Shown here: in pieces, positions 1-9,152 of the stretch | How the letters are laid out: every line of letters begins with the position of its first letter | How positions within the stretch are numbered: position 1 is the first letter of the stretch | Assembly (NCBI RefSeq): GCF_024642085.1 | Contig: NZ_JAHEBV010000012.1 | Location: 1 to 64,000, forward strand | DNA length: 64,000 nucleotides | Reading direction: 5' to 3' | Source: Novosphingobium sp. | GTDB lineage: Bacteria > Pseudomonadota > Alphaproteobacteria > Sphingomonadales > Sphingomonadaceae | The notes under the pieces: model-generated | What the model was told of the DNA's origin: nothing | The model's database searches: none | The model's input: the letters and a program-made list of their open reading frames with translations, nothing else | Translations under genes and position numbers: made by a program

Positions 1-1078
1 TCCACAGCGCGGTGGCCACCATTGCTGCAAAGCAGATCGCGGAAATCAGCCCGGTTTTTGCCATATAATTGAGCAAGGCTGTGTGAAAGTAGTTGGGATA
101 ATCGATCAGGCGGCTGTTGGCATAGGCCGTAATTGGCGTGGCCAGGCCAATCCCCGTGAAAGGATGCTCAAGGAAACTGTGCCAGCCGCTTTCCCACAAG
201 GCGAGGCGAACCAAAGTTGAATCCTCCGAAAAGCCTTCACCCGACGTATCGATCAAGCCCGCGCCGATTGCGATGGGATAGGTGTAGGCCGCCACAATAG
301 CCAGGCATAGCAATGCATACCCGCCGCGCAGTCCGCCCCGGTCTGTCAGTCTGCGGCGGATGATCGGCATGGCCAGTATGGTCAGGCAGCCTATTGAGCC
401 TGCAGCCATGCCGGAGCGTGAATTGGCCAGATAGATCGCGGCGGCGCTTGTGGTTGCTATGGCGCCCCACGCCAATCGGTAAATGACCAGCCGTTGGCCC
501 CAGAGTGCCATGTACAGCGCGCAGGGCAAAACGATGGAGGCCGCATAGCCCAGCAAACCTGGCGACGATGCCAGACCGACAACACGAACCGCGGCTGCGC
601 TGCTGGAAGTAACGGTCGGTTGGGGGGTAAATGCCAGCCACCACGCGAGTAGCGATGCGATGACAAAAAGGGCCATGAAGCGCAGAATCCGCATGACCAG
701 TGTCATTCGTTCAAGCGGCGTCATAAGCGTGCAGGCCCGGGCAAGCGCAAAAGCCATCACGATACGGATAAAAATGTAGAACGAATCGAGCGGAAGCTCG
801 GCCAGCAATACGCTCAAAGCGATGGAGATGAAGAAAGCTAGCTGGGTTTTCAGACCATGTTGACTGTTCAATCCGGCCAGTGCGCCCGCCGGAATGGCGA
901 TTGCTGCCAGGCTCCAACGGAGCGCGGGGAGCGCTTCGTCAAAGAATTCGATCCCGGTTTCTCCGACCACCCATAAATAGACGTAGGCGATGCAAACCGC
1001 TGCGATGACGAGCGGAAATGCGGCTGGGTATCGCGCGGATCGTGCGCCCATTCGCGTGGGGAAGCCCTGACCCGTCAC
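1..1078 (-). CDS. O-antigen ligase/polymerase-like membrane protein (Wzy/WaaL type), 3' end outside window
   Basis: The reverse strand is open from a GTG start at 1078 to the window edge (359 codons), so the C-terminus is missing. The translation is a run of hydrophobic helices. It contains an ANSRSG segment and, further on, a periplasmic-loop-like stretch reading GWHSFLEHPFTGIGLATP followed by NYFHTALLNYMAKTGL, which is the usual signature of the Wzy_C/O-antigen ligase family. Such proteins polymerise or ligate undecaprenyl-linked glycans at the periplasmic face of the inner membrane. The GTG directly abuts the stop of the upstream GT2 gene, so the two are probably co-translated. An in-frame ATG lies 9 codons further in. 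Whether it polymerises the exopolysaccharide or ligates a glycan elsewhere cannot be told from sequence. Confidence 0.8.
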   Translation of the reverse strand, partial: MTGQGFPTRMGARSARYPAAFPLVIAAVCIAYVYLWVVGETGIEFFDEALPALRWSLAAIAIPAGALAGLNSQHGLKTQLAFFISIALSVLLAELPLDSFYIFIRIVMAFALARACTLMTPLERMTLVMRILRFMALFVIASLLAWWLAFTPQPTVTSSSAAAVRVVGLASSPGLLGYAASIVLPCALYMALWGQRLVIYRLAWGAIATTSAAAIYLANSRSGMAAGSIGCLTILAMPIIRRRLTDRGGLRGGYALLCLAIVAAYTYPIAIGAGLIDTSGEGFSEDSTLVRLALWESGWHSFLEHPFTGIGLATPITAYANSRLIDYPNYFHTALLNYMAKTGLISAICFAAMVATALW

Positions 1079-1972
1079 TCAGCCACCGGCGGTCGCGCGG
1101 CGCAGCCGCAGGCATTTCAGGTACGAAGCAACCTGCACCGGCTTGCGGTATTTGCGGATCAGCGTGGCCATGGAACTTGGTGCGGAAAACAGCAAGCGGG
1201 CCATCAAGGACCAATCGATGCCGCGGTAATGGACGACGATGAACTTGAAAAACAGGGTGACTCCCAGCGGCAGCAGCACGGCCGGGGCGCGCAGCGCCTC
1301 GCGCCGCAGCAGGTTGACTGCTTCGAATGTGCGAATTCGCCTGATATTGCGATTAACTGCGGATTCGTTGTGAAACACCTCGATCCCCGGCAGCGCCATG
1401 ATCGCATAGCCTGCGTCGATGATCCGCATCGTGTGTTCCAGCTCTTCGCCCTGACGGACAAACTCGGCTATGTATCCGCCGATTTTCAGGGTCACGGCCC
1501 GTCGCTGGACATTGCCGCCCCCGCTGTAGTTGCCAGAGGGAAACGGCATCTTGTCGAGAGGCCAGGCGAGGCCGCTAGCGGGTTGTCGAACGTTCAGCGC
1601 GGCAACAGCCACATGGGTGTTTTTGTCCAGAAAGGTCACGATCTGCGTCAACGCATCGGGTTCGACCAGCCAGCTATCGTCGTCAAGGTTGACGATGTAT
1701 TCACCCCGGCACTGCGCAGCGCCTTGGTTGCGCGCGCCAATCAGCCCGACGTTCGCGGCAAGCCGGACATAGCGGCATTCGGGGAACTCTCTTGCGGCCA
1801 TGGCAACCGTGTCGTCTGGCGTTCCGTCATCGATAATCACCGTTTCAAATGAGCAATAAGTCTGGCGGCGCGTCTCGCGCAGCGTCCGGCGCAAATCGTC
1901 AGGCCGTCCATAGCATGGGATCATGACCGATACCCGTGGGCCGCCGCCGTTTCGATCAGGGGAACTGGTCAT
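1079..1972 (-). CDS. Family 2 glycosyltransferase (EPS locus)
   Basis: A 297-residue GT-A enzyme that transfers a sugar from a nucleotide donor, probably onto the lipid-linked exopolysaccharide repeat unit in the cytoplasm. Near the N-terminus it has the GT2 start VSVMIPCYGRPDDLRR, then IIDDGTPDD and the metal-binding NLDDDSW (DxD-type) motif, and later GEELEHTMR, which fits the catalytic-base region. A hydrophobic stretch (VLLPLGVTLFFKFIVV) near the C-terminus suggests membrane association. The frame is open to 2158, but the extension has no family similarity and runs into the promoter region of the divergent gene at 2110, so ATG 1972 is preferred. Its stop abuts the start of the Wzy-like gene. 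Acceptor and donor are unknown. Confidence 0.88.
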   Translation of the reverse strand: MTSSPDRNGGGPRVSVMIPCYGRPDDLRRTLRETRRQTYCSFETVIIDDGTPDDTVAMAAREFPECRYVRLAANVGLIGARNQGAAQCRGEYIVNLDDDSWLVEPDALTQIVTFLDKNTHVAVAALNVRQPASGLAWPLDKMPFPSGNYSGGGNVQRRAVTLKIGGYIAEFVRQGEELEHTMRIIDAGYAIMALPGIEVFHNESAVNRNIRRIRTFEAVNLLRREALRAPAVLLPLGVTLFFKFIVVHYRGIDWSLMARLLFSAPSSMATLIRKYRKPVQVASYLKCLRLRRATAGG

Positions 1973-2109
1973 GGGATGATCGTAGGTTCCCGGTCGGTCT
2001 GTGGGTGGCCCCAACTTATGGCGCCCGGGGCTGGCTTTGGCATATATACGCAGTGTTCGGTCTGGGCTAGTGCGATGTGCATGCGCAATGAAGGGCAAGC
2101 TGGCAGCTC
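1973..2109. promoter_or_regulatory. Divergent promoter region between the two EPS transcription units
   Basis: 137 bases separate the leftward GT2 gene from the rightward GT4 gene, so promoters for both directions should lie here. An AT-rich GCATATATACGC element near 2040 stands out from the GC-rich surroundings and could be a -10 region. I see no convincing inverted repeat. Confidence 0.4.
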
Positions 2110-3348
2110 GTGATGAACAGACCGAAGGGGCTTGCCGGTCATGCGAAGGGCCAGACAATCCAGATTGCCCTTGCCTGGACCCAGTTCATCCCGGCCCATG
2201 TCGATCGCATCGTTGCAGTGCAGGCACGCCTGCAGGGCAGGGCGCAGATCACCGCTGTAGAAGTGGCCCCAACTTCGCTGGTCTATGGCGATTTTGCGCC
2301 AGCGGATGCGCTGGGCCGATTTGATCATGTGCAGCTGTTTCCGGACGGCAACGTCAACACGGTGGCTGCGCTGCCACTGCTGTGGCGATCCTTTCGGGCG
2401 CTGGCGGGGAAGGACATTGTCTGCCTTGGCATCCCTTATTCGCTGAAAGTCGTTTTGTTGCTGGTTCCGCTGTTACGGCTGTGCGGATGCAGGGTCTATA
2501 TCATCTATGATAGCAAGTTTGACGACCGCCCGCGCTCGGTCTGGTTCGAAGCGCTAAAGTCATTGGCCCTCGCCAGCTACAGCGGCGCTATTGTCCCGAG
2601 TAGCAGGACGCGGGATTACTTGCGCTTCCTTGGCTTTCGCAACCGCATTATCCTGGGCGGTGCGGACGGGCTTGATATTGCCCGCATCACCCAGGATGCC
2701 AAAGCTGGCCAGACCGCATCGACGCCCAGCTTTGCAGAGCGTGATTTCGTTTATGTGGGGCGCCTGGCCGAAGAAAAGAATCTTCGCTTTCTGCTCACCG
2801 GTTTCGCCCGCTTTATCTCCTGTAATCCAGATTCAGAGCGCAGGTTGAAGCTGGTCGGGGCAGGACCACTCGAGCCCGAATTGCGCGTTATGGCTGAACG
2901 GCTTGGACTTGCCGGGCAAGTTGAATTCACCGGCTTCAAGCAGGGTCCGGAATTGGCGGCGATCCTGTCCAACGGGCTTGGCCTGGTCCTGGTCAGCACC
3001 AGCGAGCCCTGGGGCTTCGTCATCAACGAGGCTTGCGCGCTTGGCCTGCCCCTGCTGATCAGCGAAACGCCTGGCGCACGCGATGTGCTCGTCCGCAATC
3101 TGGTCAACGGTTTTGTCGTCGCGCCGGGCGCGGTCGACAGCCTTGCCGCCGCCATGACCGCATTGGGCCGCGACGAGACCGCGTGGCGCGCTATGGGCGA
3201 AGCGTCGCGCCAGCGGGCTGCGCTTGGTGATTGCCAACGTTTTGCCGACGCGGTCGAACTGTTGGTTGATCCTGCGGCCCAGCCTGCCGGCGAAGATATG
3301 GATCGCTATCTGGCCACCTTCGATGAAACGGATGGGAAGCGCGGATGA
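2110..3348 (+). CDS. Family 4 glycosyltransferase (EPS locus)
   Basis: A 412-residue GT-B retaining glycosyltransferase. The C-terminal nucleotide-sugar-binding domain is clear: FVYVGRLAEEKNLRFLL around residue 215, LVGAGPLEPELR, and an intact E-x7-E motif in SEPWGFVINEACALGLP. The N-terminal acceptor domain is less conserved. It probably adds one sugar to the undecaprenyl-linked repeat unit on the cytoplasmic face. The start is either GTG 2110 or the adjacent ATG 2113, and no strong ribosome-binding site decides between them. The next GT4 gene overlaps its stop by 4 bases (ATGA), so the two enzymes are probably made together. Confidence 0.9.
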   Translation: MMNRPKGLAGHAKGQTIQIALAWTQFIPAHVDRIVAVQARLQGRAQITAVEVAPTSLVYGDFAPADALGRFDHVQLFPDGNVNTVAALPLLWRSFRALAGKDIVCLGIPYSLKVVLLLVPLLRLCGCRVYIIYDSKFDDRPRSVWFEALKSLALASYSGAIVPSSRTRDYLRFLGFRNRIILGGADGLDIARITQDAKAGQTASTPSFAERDFVYVGRLAEEKNLRFLLTGFARFISCNPDSERRLKLVGAGPLEPELRVMAERLGLAGQVEFTGFKQGPELAAILSNGLGLVLVSTSEPWGFVINEACALGLPLLISETPGARDVLVRNLVNGFVVAPGAVDSLAAAMTALGRDETAWRAMGEASRQRAALGDCQRFADAVELLVDPAAQPAGEDMDRYLATFDETDGKRG

Positions 3349-4469
3349 CCGGCGCCTTGACCGGCAAGCGCATCGGCCTTTTGACGGCGCAAGCGTCACG
3401 GCTTGGCGGCGGAGTGTTCGAAGCGGTAATTCATCAGGCAAAGATGATCCGCGATATGGGCGGTGAGCCAATCATTTTCGCACTGCAGGATCGTTATACC
3501 GCCCAGGATGCCGTCCGTCTGGCTCCCAGCCGGGTGATCAGCGTGCCGGTGCTAGGGCCGAAGCAAATTGGTTTTGCGCCGAACCTGCTGCCTCAACTGC
3601 TTGCGGCAGACCTGGACTGCCTGCACTTGCATGGGATCTGGATGTACCCCTCGTACGCCGCGCGGCGCTGGGTGCATAAGACCGGGCGGCGTTATGTGAT
3701 TTCGGCCCACGGCATGCTAAATCCGTGGATTACGGCACGAGGCCGCCTTAAAAAGGCACTGGCCAGGGCGGGCTACGAACGTGCCAGCTGGCAGGCTGCC
3801 GATCAATTTCACGCTCTCACTGACATTGAAGCAGCCGATATAGCTGCCGAAACCGGCCGACGCGACATAGCGGTGATTCCCAATCCCGCACCGCCGCTAT
3901 CACCGATACGCTCGGCCATGCCGCCGCCGACGATCGTATGCATCGGACGGATCCACGCGGTAAAAAACGTACTGGCCCTGATTGACGGCTGGACATCCGC
4001 CGGGCTGGATCAGACAGCAAGTCTGGTGATCGCGGGATGGGGTGCCGATGAATCCGTGGCCGAATTGAATGCGGCGATTGCCAAGGCAGGGCCTGGCATC
4101 ACGTTCCTTGGCCCGGTCTATGGCACCGACAAGGCCGCCCTGCTGGGTTCGGCGCGCTTTGCCATTCTGCCGTCACTGACCGAAGCCTTGCCGATGGCTG
4201 CGCTTGATGCCTGGGCGGCGGGCGTGCCTGTCATCATGACCCCGCAGTGCAATCTGTCGGACGCATTTATATGCGGCGCTGCGATTGAATGCGCTACGGG
4301 CGCCCAGGAAATCGCTTCAGCGCTGCAGATTGCGATCGGCTTGAATGGCGCCGAGTGGCTGCAGATGACAAAAGCGGGCCAGGATTTCGTAACAAACCGT
4401 TTTTCTGCATCTGCAGTGGCGGGGCAGTGGCTGGACGTTTATGATCCGCCGGTGGAACAGCGCCTTTGA
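3345..4469 (+). CDS. Family 4 glycosyltransferase (EPS locus), with E-x7-D variant motif
   Basis: A 374-residue GT-B enzyme, second of three genes in a tightly overlapping rightward unit. The N-terminal half has LHLHGIWMYPSYAARRWV and YVISAHGMLNPW, as in GT4 proteins of colanic-acid-like clusters. The C-terminal half has VCIGRIHAVKNVLALIDGW and VIAGWGADE. The usual E-x7-E motif reads TEALPMAALDAWAAGVP, so the second glutamate is aspartate. A carboxylate is kept, and I expect an active enzyme. The gene starts within the previous stop codon (ATGA), and its TGA overlaps the ATG of the acetyltransferase gene. Sugar specificity cannot be inferred. Confidence 0.9.
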   Translation: MTGALTGKRIGLLTAQASRLGGGVFEAVIHQAKMIRDMGGEPIIFALQDRYTAQDAVRLAPSRVISVPVLGPKQIGFAPNLLPQLLAADLDCLHLHGIWMYPSYAARRWVHKTGRRYVISAHGMLNPWITARGRLKKALARAGYERASWQAADQFHALTDIEAADIAAETGRRDIAVIPNPAPPLSPIRSAMPPPTIVCIGRIHAVKNVLALIDGWTSAGLDQTASLVIAGWGADESVAELNAAIAKAGPGITFLGPVYGTDKAALLGSARFAILPSLTEALPMAALDAWAAGVPVIMTPQCNLSDAFICGAAIECATGAQEIASALQIAIGLNGAEWLQMTKAGQDFVTNRFSASAVAGQWLDVYDPPVEQRL

Positions 4470-5029
4470 TGACCCCGCTTGATGCCAGCGTGACCCGCCC
4501 ACTTGAAGGCGGCGCCAGTTTTCCGCTTCGCAACCGTTTGCGGCGCGTCATCTGGGGCATAACCTGGCTGATTCTGGCGCGATTCACCCCGCCGCAAATG
4601 CATGTCTGGCGAGCAGCAATCCTACGAATGTTCGGAGCCCGGATCGGCGCCGGCGCGCGGGTCCACGGCAGCGCGCAAATCTGGCTTCCCGCGTACCTTG
4701 AGCTGGGCGCCAATGCCCTGATCGGACCGGGCGTGCGGCTGTACAACCAGGGGCGGATCACAGTCGGTGCACGCAGCGTGATATCACAGCGGGCGCATTT
4801 ATGCGCTTCGACCCATGCGCTTGATGATCCCGATTTCCAACTGGTGCTGCGTCCAATCATTATCGGGAGTGAATGCTGGGTCGCGGCCGAAGCATTTGTC
4901 GGGCCCGGAGTGACGATGCATGACCGCTCGGTTCTGGCTGCGCGTGCAGCCCTGTTCGAAGATGCCGAATCAGCCGGGGTCTATCGCGGAAACCCGGCGG
5001 TCAAGGTAAAGGCGCGCAAGCTGCCTTAG
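4469..5029 (+). CDS. WcaF-like left-handed beta-helix acetyltransferase
   Basis: A 186-residue hexapeptide-repeat (LbH) O-acetyltransferase of the putative colanic acid acetyltransferase type. It would use acetyl-CoA to acetylate a sugar of the repeat unit. The repeat ladder runs from about residue 55 (GARIGAGARVHGSAQIWLPA) to 165 (VAAEAFVGPGVTM). The segment RAHLCASTHALDDPDF carries the histidine expected to activate the acceptor hydroxyl. A TTG lies just before the ATG, but ATG 4469 overlaps the upstream stop as TGATG and is preferred. The stop codons of this gene and of the convergent gene at 5026 overlap by four bases. Confidence 0.88.
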   Translation: MTPLDASVTRPLEGGASFPLRNRLRRVIWGITWLILARFTPPQMHVWRAAILRMFGARIGAGARVHGSAQIWLPAYLELGANALIGPGVRLYNQGRITVGARSVISQRAHLCASTHALDDPDFQLVLRPIIIGSECWVAAEAFVGPGVTMHDRSVLAARAALFEDAESAGVYRGNPAVKVKARKLP

Positions 5030-6231
5030 CGCTCCACCGCAAGCCGGATCGAAGATAGCGTAAAGCGCGATGGACCCGGCCTGACCGCAAAGCCCAGCCA
5101 GTGTGCCGGGCAAGCCTTGTCGATTGTCAGTATGCCCGACCACCTGTCAGCCGTCGGGCTGTGGATTCCTGCTACTTCGGTTTCCGGTGCCCCTTCGCAA
5201 AAGACGAGCGGGACCGCGGCGCTGGACGGATTGCCATCGGCAGTCTGCGCACGCCACGACAACCGGTAGATCCCCGGCGGCACAAGCAGTAACTGGCGCA
5301 GAAACAGGCTCCGGCGCTGCGCAGTGCTGTCCACCGCCACCTGCTGGCCTTTGCCTTCGTCTGCAGGGGTCAGGACCATTGCCAGATCGCTTTGTCCGAT
5401 GAAGGACCATGCAAAATCGTTACGATCATCGTCCGTGATGGCGGCGACAAAATCGCCATCATAGATGAGAGTGCTGCGCGCATCCGGGCAATGACTGCGC
5501 CACAGCGCCGATGCATCGACCAAGGCTCTCTGGTCCAGCAGGCCCGATACCGCCGGAGCGATCGTCCGGCAGCCAAGCACGGTCCCTTGCCGGGCCAATT
5601 CGGCAAGCACCAGCCCGCGCTGCGCCAGCATCCCGGGCGGCAAACCGCTGGTATCGGCAGCATAGGCAACGCGCCACGGCGCAACTGCCAGACGTTTGGC
5701 CAGCGCGGCCTGTCCGGCTGGATTGGCTTCAAACGGATCGAGCAATTCATGATGCCGCAAAAGCGCCGGATCCTGCCGCGCCAGTGCATCAAGCCGCATG
5801 GCCGCCACGCTGTAATCGCCAACGGCCAAGGCGCGCTGCATCCAATAGGCTTGGGTGAAGAAAATCCGCCAGCCCAGTTTGCCGGCGATCCGGAACGCGC
5901 TTTGTGCCGATCGATTCTGCTGCAGGGCAAGCCGCGCGGCGCCAAGTGTGGCGCTGCTGCCCGGATCAAGCGGCGCTGCATCTACTGCGGCTTCGGCCTC
6001 GACCAGCGCTGCTTTACCATCGCCAGACTCAAGCGCTATCCGCGCTCTGGCAAGGTGGGCCTCTGACGCAAAGAGCGCTGGAACCCGCCGAGCCACGCCG
6101 GGGCGTTCGGCGCTGATCCGGTCCAAGCCGTCCAAAATCGCGACCGCCGCCAGACACATGGAGGCCGCTGCGACCATAATCCGGATCAGGGCAGAGGGAC
6201 GGCCCTGTTCAAGGCGCGCCGCCACAATCAT
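5026..6231 (-). CDS. Membrane-anchored TPR protein with C-terminal beta-sandwich-like domain (EPS locus)
   Basis: 401 residues without a characterised homologue that I recognise. A single N-terminal membrane segment (about residues 16-36) follows a basic start. Next come TPR-like helices (about 55-200): HLARARIALESGDGKAALVE and AWVEAEAAV-type repeats built on Ala/Leu. The last ~140 residues change to a beta-rich pattern (IYDGDFVAAI, FAWSFIG, YRLSWRAQTADG, HWLGFAVRPGP) resembling a carbohydrate-binding jelly roll. The start ATG overlaps the stop of the BY-kinase gene by one base (TGATG), so it is the last gene of the wza-wzc unit. I infer a periplasmic scaffold or polysaccharide-binding role in assembly or secretion. 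That is inference, not recognition. Confidence 0.7.
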   Translation of the reverse strand: MIVAARLEQGRPSALIRIMVAAASMCLAAVAILDGLDRISAERPGVARRVPALFASEAHLARARIALESGDGKAALVEAEAAVDAAPLDPGSSATLGAARLALQQNRSAQSAFRIAGKLGWRIFFTQAYWMQRALAVGDYSVAAMRLDALARQDPALLRHHELLDPFEANPAGQAALAKRLAVAPWRVAYAADTSGLPPGMLAQRGLVLAELARQGTVLGCRTIAPAVSGLLDQRALVDASALWRSHCPDARSTLIYDGDFVAAITDDDRNDFAWSFIGQSDLAMVLTPADEGKGQQVAVDSTAQRRSLFLRQLLLVPPGIYRLSWRAQTADGNPSSAAVPLVFCEGAPETEVAGIHSPTADRWSGILTIDKACPAHWLGFAVRPGPSRFTLSSIRLAVER

Positions 6232-8459
6232 CAGGAGCGGCCATCGCTATCGTACTGGTAGTAATTGTAGCCATAGTATTCGGAATACCGGTTACCCGCT
6301 TTCGTGGGATCGAACTTGGTCAGCACCGCGCCAAGAATTAGCGGGCGCATGGCGCGCAGCCGTCGCAGCGAAGTTTTCAGCGAACCGTGGCGCGCGCGGT
6401 CCGCTTCGACGACGAAGATTACGCCGCCGACCAGTCCCGCGATAAGCGGGGCATCCGCCAGGCCCAACACCGGAGGACTGTCGATGACGACGACATCGAA
6501 TTGCTTTGTCGCCTGGTCAAGGATTTGTTCAATCCGGTCCGTTGACAGCAGTTCGGTCGGGCTGGGGGGGACCGGACCGGCGTGGATCATCGATAGGTTC
6601 GCAGTCTTGGTCGGAACTACGGCAGTTCCGATTGGATCGTGCGAGGTAAGCAGGTCGGAAAGGCCGCGGCTATTTTCCGACCCATTGCGCCGATGTAACG
6701 CGGGACGGCGCAAGTCGGCGTCGATCAGCAGGATGTTCTTGCCCATTCGTGCCAGTCCTGCAGCGATTGCAAAGCTTGACGTCGTTTTGCCTTCTGAAGC
6801 TTGCGCGCTGGTGACCAGGATGGTCCGCGGCAAGCCTTCCGGGGTGGAATAGAGCAACGACGAGCGTAGTGAATTGAACGCTTCGGAAATCGCAGACTTG
6901 GGATCGGCGAGGTCGGCCTGGGGATCATCCAGTGCGGAATTGGGCACTACGCCCAGCAGGGGCAGCCCCAGTTTGGGCTCGACATCTTCGGGCATCCTGA
7001 TCGAATCGTCGAACTGGTCTTTCAGAAACACCACCGTCACAGCGATCGCCAAGGAAAGGATCAGGGCCAGCAGCAGGTTCTTGAACAGATTTGGCGATGA
7101 CGGCGATGAAGGCACTTCGGCTTTGTCGATTACATAAATGTTGGACAAGCTGACGCCCGACGCGGCGTTGAGCTGCTTATAACGTTCGAGCAGTCCGTTG
7201 TAGAGTTCGCGATTAGTCTCCGCCTCGCGCATCAACAGGTTGTACTGAACATTGCTGTCCTGTTCCGACAGGGTTTCGCCTTTCAACCGGGCAACCTGTG
7301 CCTTCAGTTGTTGCTCGGCTGAAAGGGCGGCCTGGTAATCCTGCCGCACCCCGCTGCGGATGTTGCTCGCGCCTAGCTGGATTTGCCGTTCAATCGCCGC
7401 AAGCTGGGACACGCGGGCCCGGATAGATGGATAGTCTTCAAGATGCCGCGCACGATCCTCGTCAAGCGCGGCCTGCAGCGATGCGCGCTGGGCCAGCAGG
7501 GTCGAAACGGTAGGGTTGGTGATTACATCGGTCGATCCCAGGGCATTGCTGCCGCTGACCGAGCGCCACCGCGCTTCGGCCTGGATGCGCCGGGCAGTCG
7601 CTTCGTTGGTTGCAGCGTTCAGCTGCGCCAGGCTTGACGTGGTGACGGATGTCTGGGTGCTGCTGCCGGATGTATCCGTGGTAGTCGGTTCGGTACGGAT
7701 CAGGCCGGCGGACCGCGCATAGGCGTTGACCGCACGTTCCGACATCTCCAGCCGCTGTTTGGCATCCGCCAGCTGTCCCGACAGGAAATCGCGTGCATAG
7801 GAAGAACTGTCGAACTTTCGCTGCAGGTTGGAACTGATGAACTCTGCAACATAGGCATTGGCAATTTGCGCCGAACGCACCGGGTTTGCACTTTTGTAGC
7901 TGACCGTGGCGATGCGCGAATCGCGCGGCAACTTGACCGAAAGGTTGCCCATAAGCATTCCCACGGCCTGCCGATGCAGATCATCGGGCGATGCCTTGGG
8001 GCTGGGCTGGCCCGCTCCTTGCTCGGCGTAGAATTCCTTGTTGCCGATTAATTTGAGCCGCTGGGCGACGCGCAATGCCAGGCCCCTGCTGTTAAGAATA
8101 TCAATCTGCGTCTTCAAGAACCTGTCAGTATCGTAGACATTGGTCGGGCCGGAATCGTCTTCTGCGTCCTGCCCGCGGCCCAGTACCCGAGCGGTGGAAT
8201 CGTTGATCTGGATGGTCGAACTGGCAGTATAGCGGGCAGTCTGCAGCAGCGTGTAAACCAACGCCAAGGTCAGTATTCCTGCGATTATTCCGCCGATCAA
8301 CCAGAGATGGGACCGCACAGCCACCAGGATGTGGCGCAGGTCAAAGCTGGGCCGCGGCGCTGTAAAAATGGCCAGATCATCGTCTTGGCCTGGCACACCG
8401 GCAAGCGGGCGATCCGCTATGATTTGATTGCTTGGCAAGTGCGCGTCCCCGTGTCGCAT
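6231..8459 (-). CDS. wzc: Polysaccharide co-polymerase / tyrosine autokinase (Wzc-type BY-kinase)
   Basis: A 742-residue bacterial tyrosine kinase that controls chain length and export of the exopolysaccharide together with Wza. The N-terminal Wzz domain has a first membrane helix near residues 50-70, a long periplasmic coiled-coil region, and a second helix just before residue 480. The kinase domain shows Walker A (ASEGKTT, Lys 558), Walker A' (LLIDADLRRP, about 578-587) and Walker B (VVVIDSPP, about 657-664). The C-terminus is a tyrosine cluster with seven tyrosines between 725 and 736, the usual autophosphorylation tail. The gene follows wza directly (stop and start adjacent) and is followed with a one-base overlap by the TPR gene. 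Confidence 0.95.
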   Translation of the reverse strand: MRHGDAHLPSNQIIADRPLAGVPGQDDDLAIFTAPRPSFDLRHILVAVRSHLWLIGGIIAGILTLALVYTLLQTARYTASSTIQINDSTARVLGRGQDAEDDSGPTNVYDTDRFLKTQIDILNSRGLALRVAQRLKLIGNKEFYAEQGAGQPSPKASPDDLHRQAVGMLMGNLSVKLPRDSRIATVSYKSANPVRSAQIANAYVAEFISSNLQRKFDSSSYARDFLSGQLADAKQRLEMSERAVNAYARSAGLIRTEPTTTDTSGSSTQTSVTTSSLAQLNAATNEATARRIQAEARWRSVSGSNALGSTDVITNPTVSTLLAQRASLQAALDEDRARHLEDYPSIRARVSQLAAIERQIQLGASNIRSGVRQDYQAALSAEQQLKAQVARLKGETLSEQDSNVQYNLLMREAETNRELYNGLLERYKQLNAASGVSLSNIYVIDKAEVPSSPSSPNLFKNLLLALILSLAIAVTVVFLKDQFDDSIRMPEDVEPKLGLPLLGVVPNSALDDPQADLADPKSAISEAFNSLRSSLLYSTPEGLPRTILVTSAQASEGKTTSSFAIAAGLARMGKNILLIDADLRRPALHRRNGSENSRGLSDLLTSHDPIGTAVVPTKTANLSMIHAGPVPPSPTELLSTDRIEQILDQATKQFDVVVIDSPPVLGLADAPLIAGLVGGVIFVVEADRARHGSLKTSLRRLRAMRPLILGAVLTKFDPTKAGNRYSEYYGYNYYQYDSDGRS

Positions 8460-9152
8460 TTATCGGAAAATGTAGAACAGATTGAAAGCAGGCGCAGCCT
8501 GAAGAAACTCGCGCCAGGCACTTTTAAGTGCGGAATGACCGACAACAATTGTATCGCCCGCGATAATCTGCGGGTCGGCTGCATTGCCCTTGCGGATTTC
8601 GGCCAGGTTGAAGCGCGCGCCCATTCGCTGCCCGTTGGCCTGCCGAAATATCATCACTTCATCCAGTCGGGCCACATTGTTGGGGCTTTTGGCCTGGGCG
8701 ATTGCTGACAAAAGTGTGGTATTGGGCAGGGCCTCGAACACACCGGGTTCGTGCACGTCACCTTCGACCGCAAACGTGGTCCTGATGCGCTCCATCACGA
8801 TCACCGCCACTTGCGGATTGCGGATAAAGCGTGCGCCAAGGCGGCGGACGATATCATCGCGAACCTGGGCCGGCAGGCGTCCAGCAGCGGGAATTTCACC
8901 AGCCAGCGGCACCTGGACCGCGCCGTTGCCATCAATGCGATATTGATCGGAGGTCAGCTCGGGCTCTCCCAGCACGCGGATCGCCAAGCGGTCGCCCACA
9001 CGCAAGGTTTCATCGTCTTCGCTTTCGATGCGGATCGGAATGGTGCCATAAGCGGCTTCGCCGGCAGGCAGGATATTGGGCTGGCTTCCGGCGCAGGCGC
9101 CAAGGGCCAGGAAGGCGAAACCAAGCAAGGCAATTCGGCGAAACTGTTTCAT
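8460..9152 (-). CDS. wza: Outer-membrane polysaccharide export lipoprotein (Wza type)
   Basis: A 230-residue polysaccharide export protein that forms the outer-membrane channel for the exopolysaccharide. The N-terminus is a lipoprotein signal peptide with lipobox LGAC (Cys 19). The Poly_export domain follows (RVGDRLAIRVLGEPELTSDQYRID ... VQVPLAGEI), then SLBB-like repeats (TFAVEGDVHEPGVFE and DTIVVGHS). It is shorter than E. coli Wza, as is common for the two-domain form in sphingomonads. The start overlaps the end of the upstream Wzy-like gene by 4 bases, and the Wzc gene follows immediately, which is the normal pairing. Confidence 0.93.
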   Translation of the reverse strand: MKQFRRIALLGFAFLALGACAGSQPNILPAGEAAYGTIPIRIESEDDETLRVGDRLAIRVLGEPELTSDQYRIDGNGAVQVPLAGEIPAAGRLPAQVRDDIVRRLGARFIRNPQVAVIVMERIRTTFAVEGDVHEPGVFEALPNTTLLSAIAQAKSPNNVARLDEVMIFRQANGQRMGARFNLAEIRKGNAADPQIIAGDTIVVGHSALKSAWREFLQAAPAFNLFYIFR

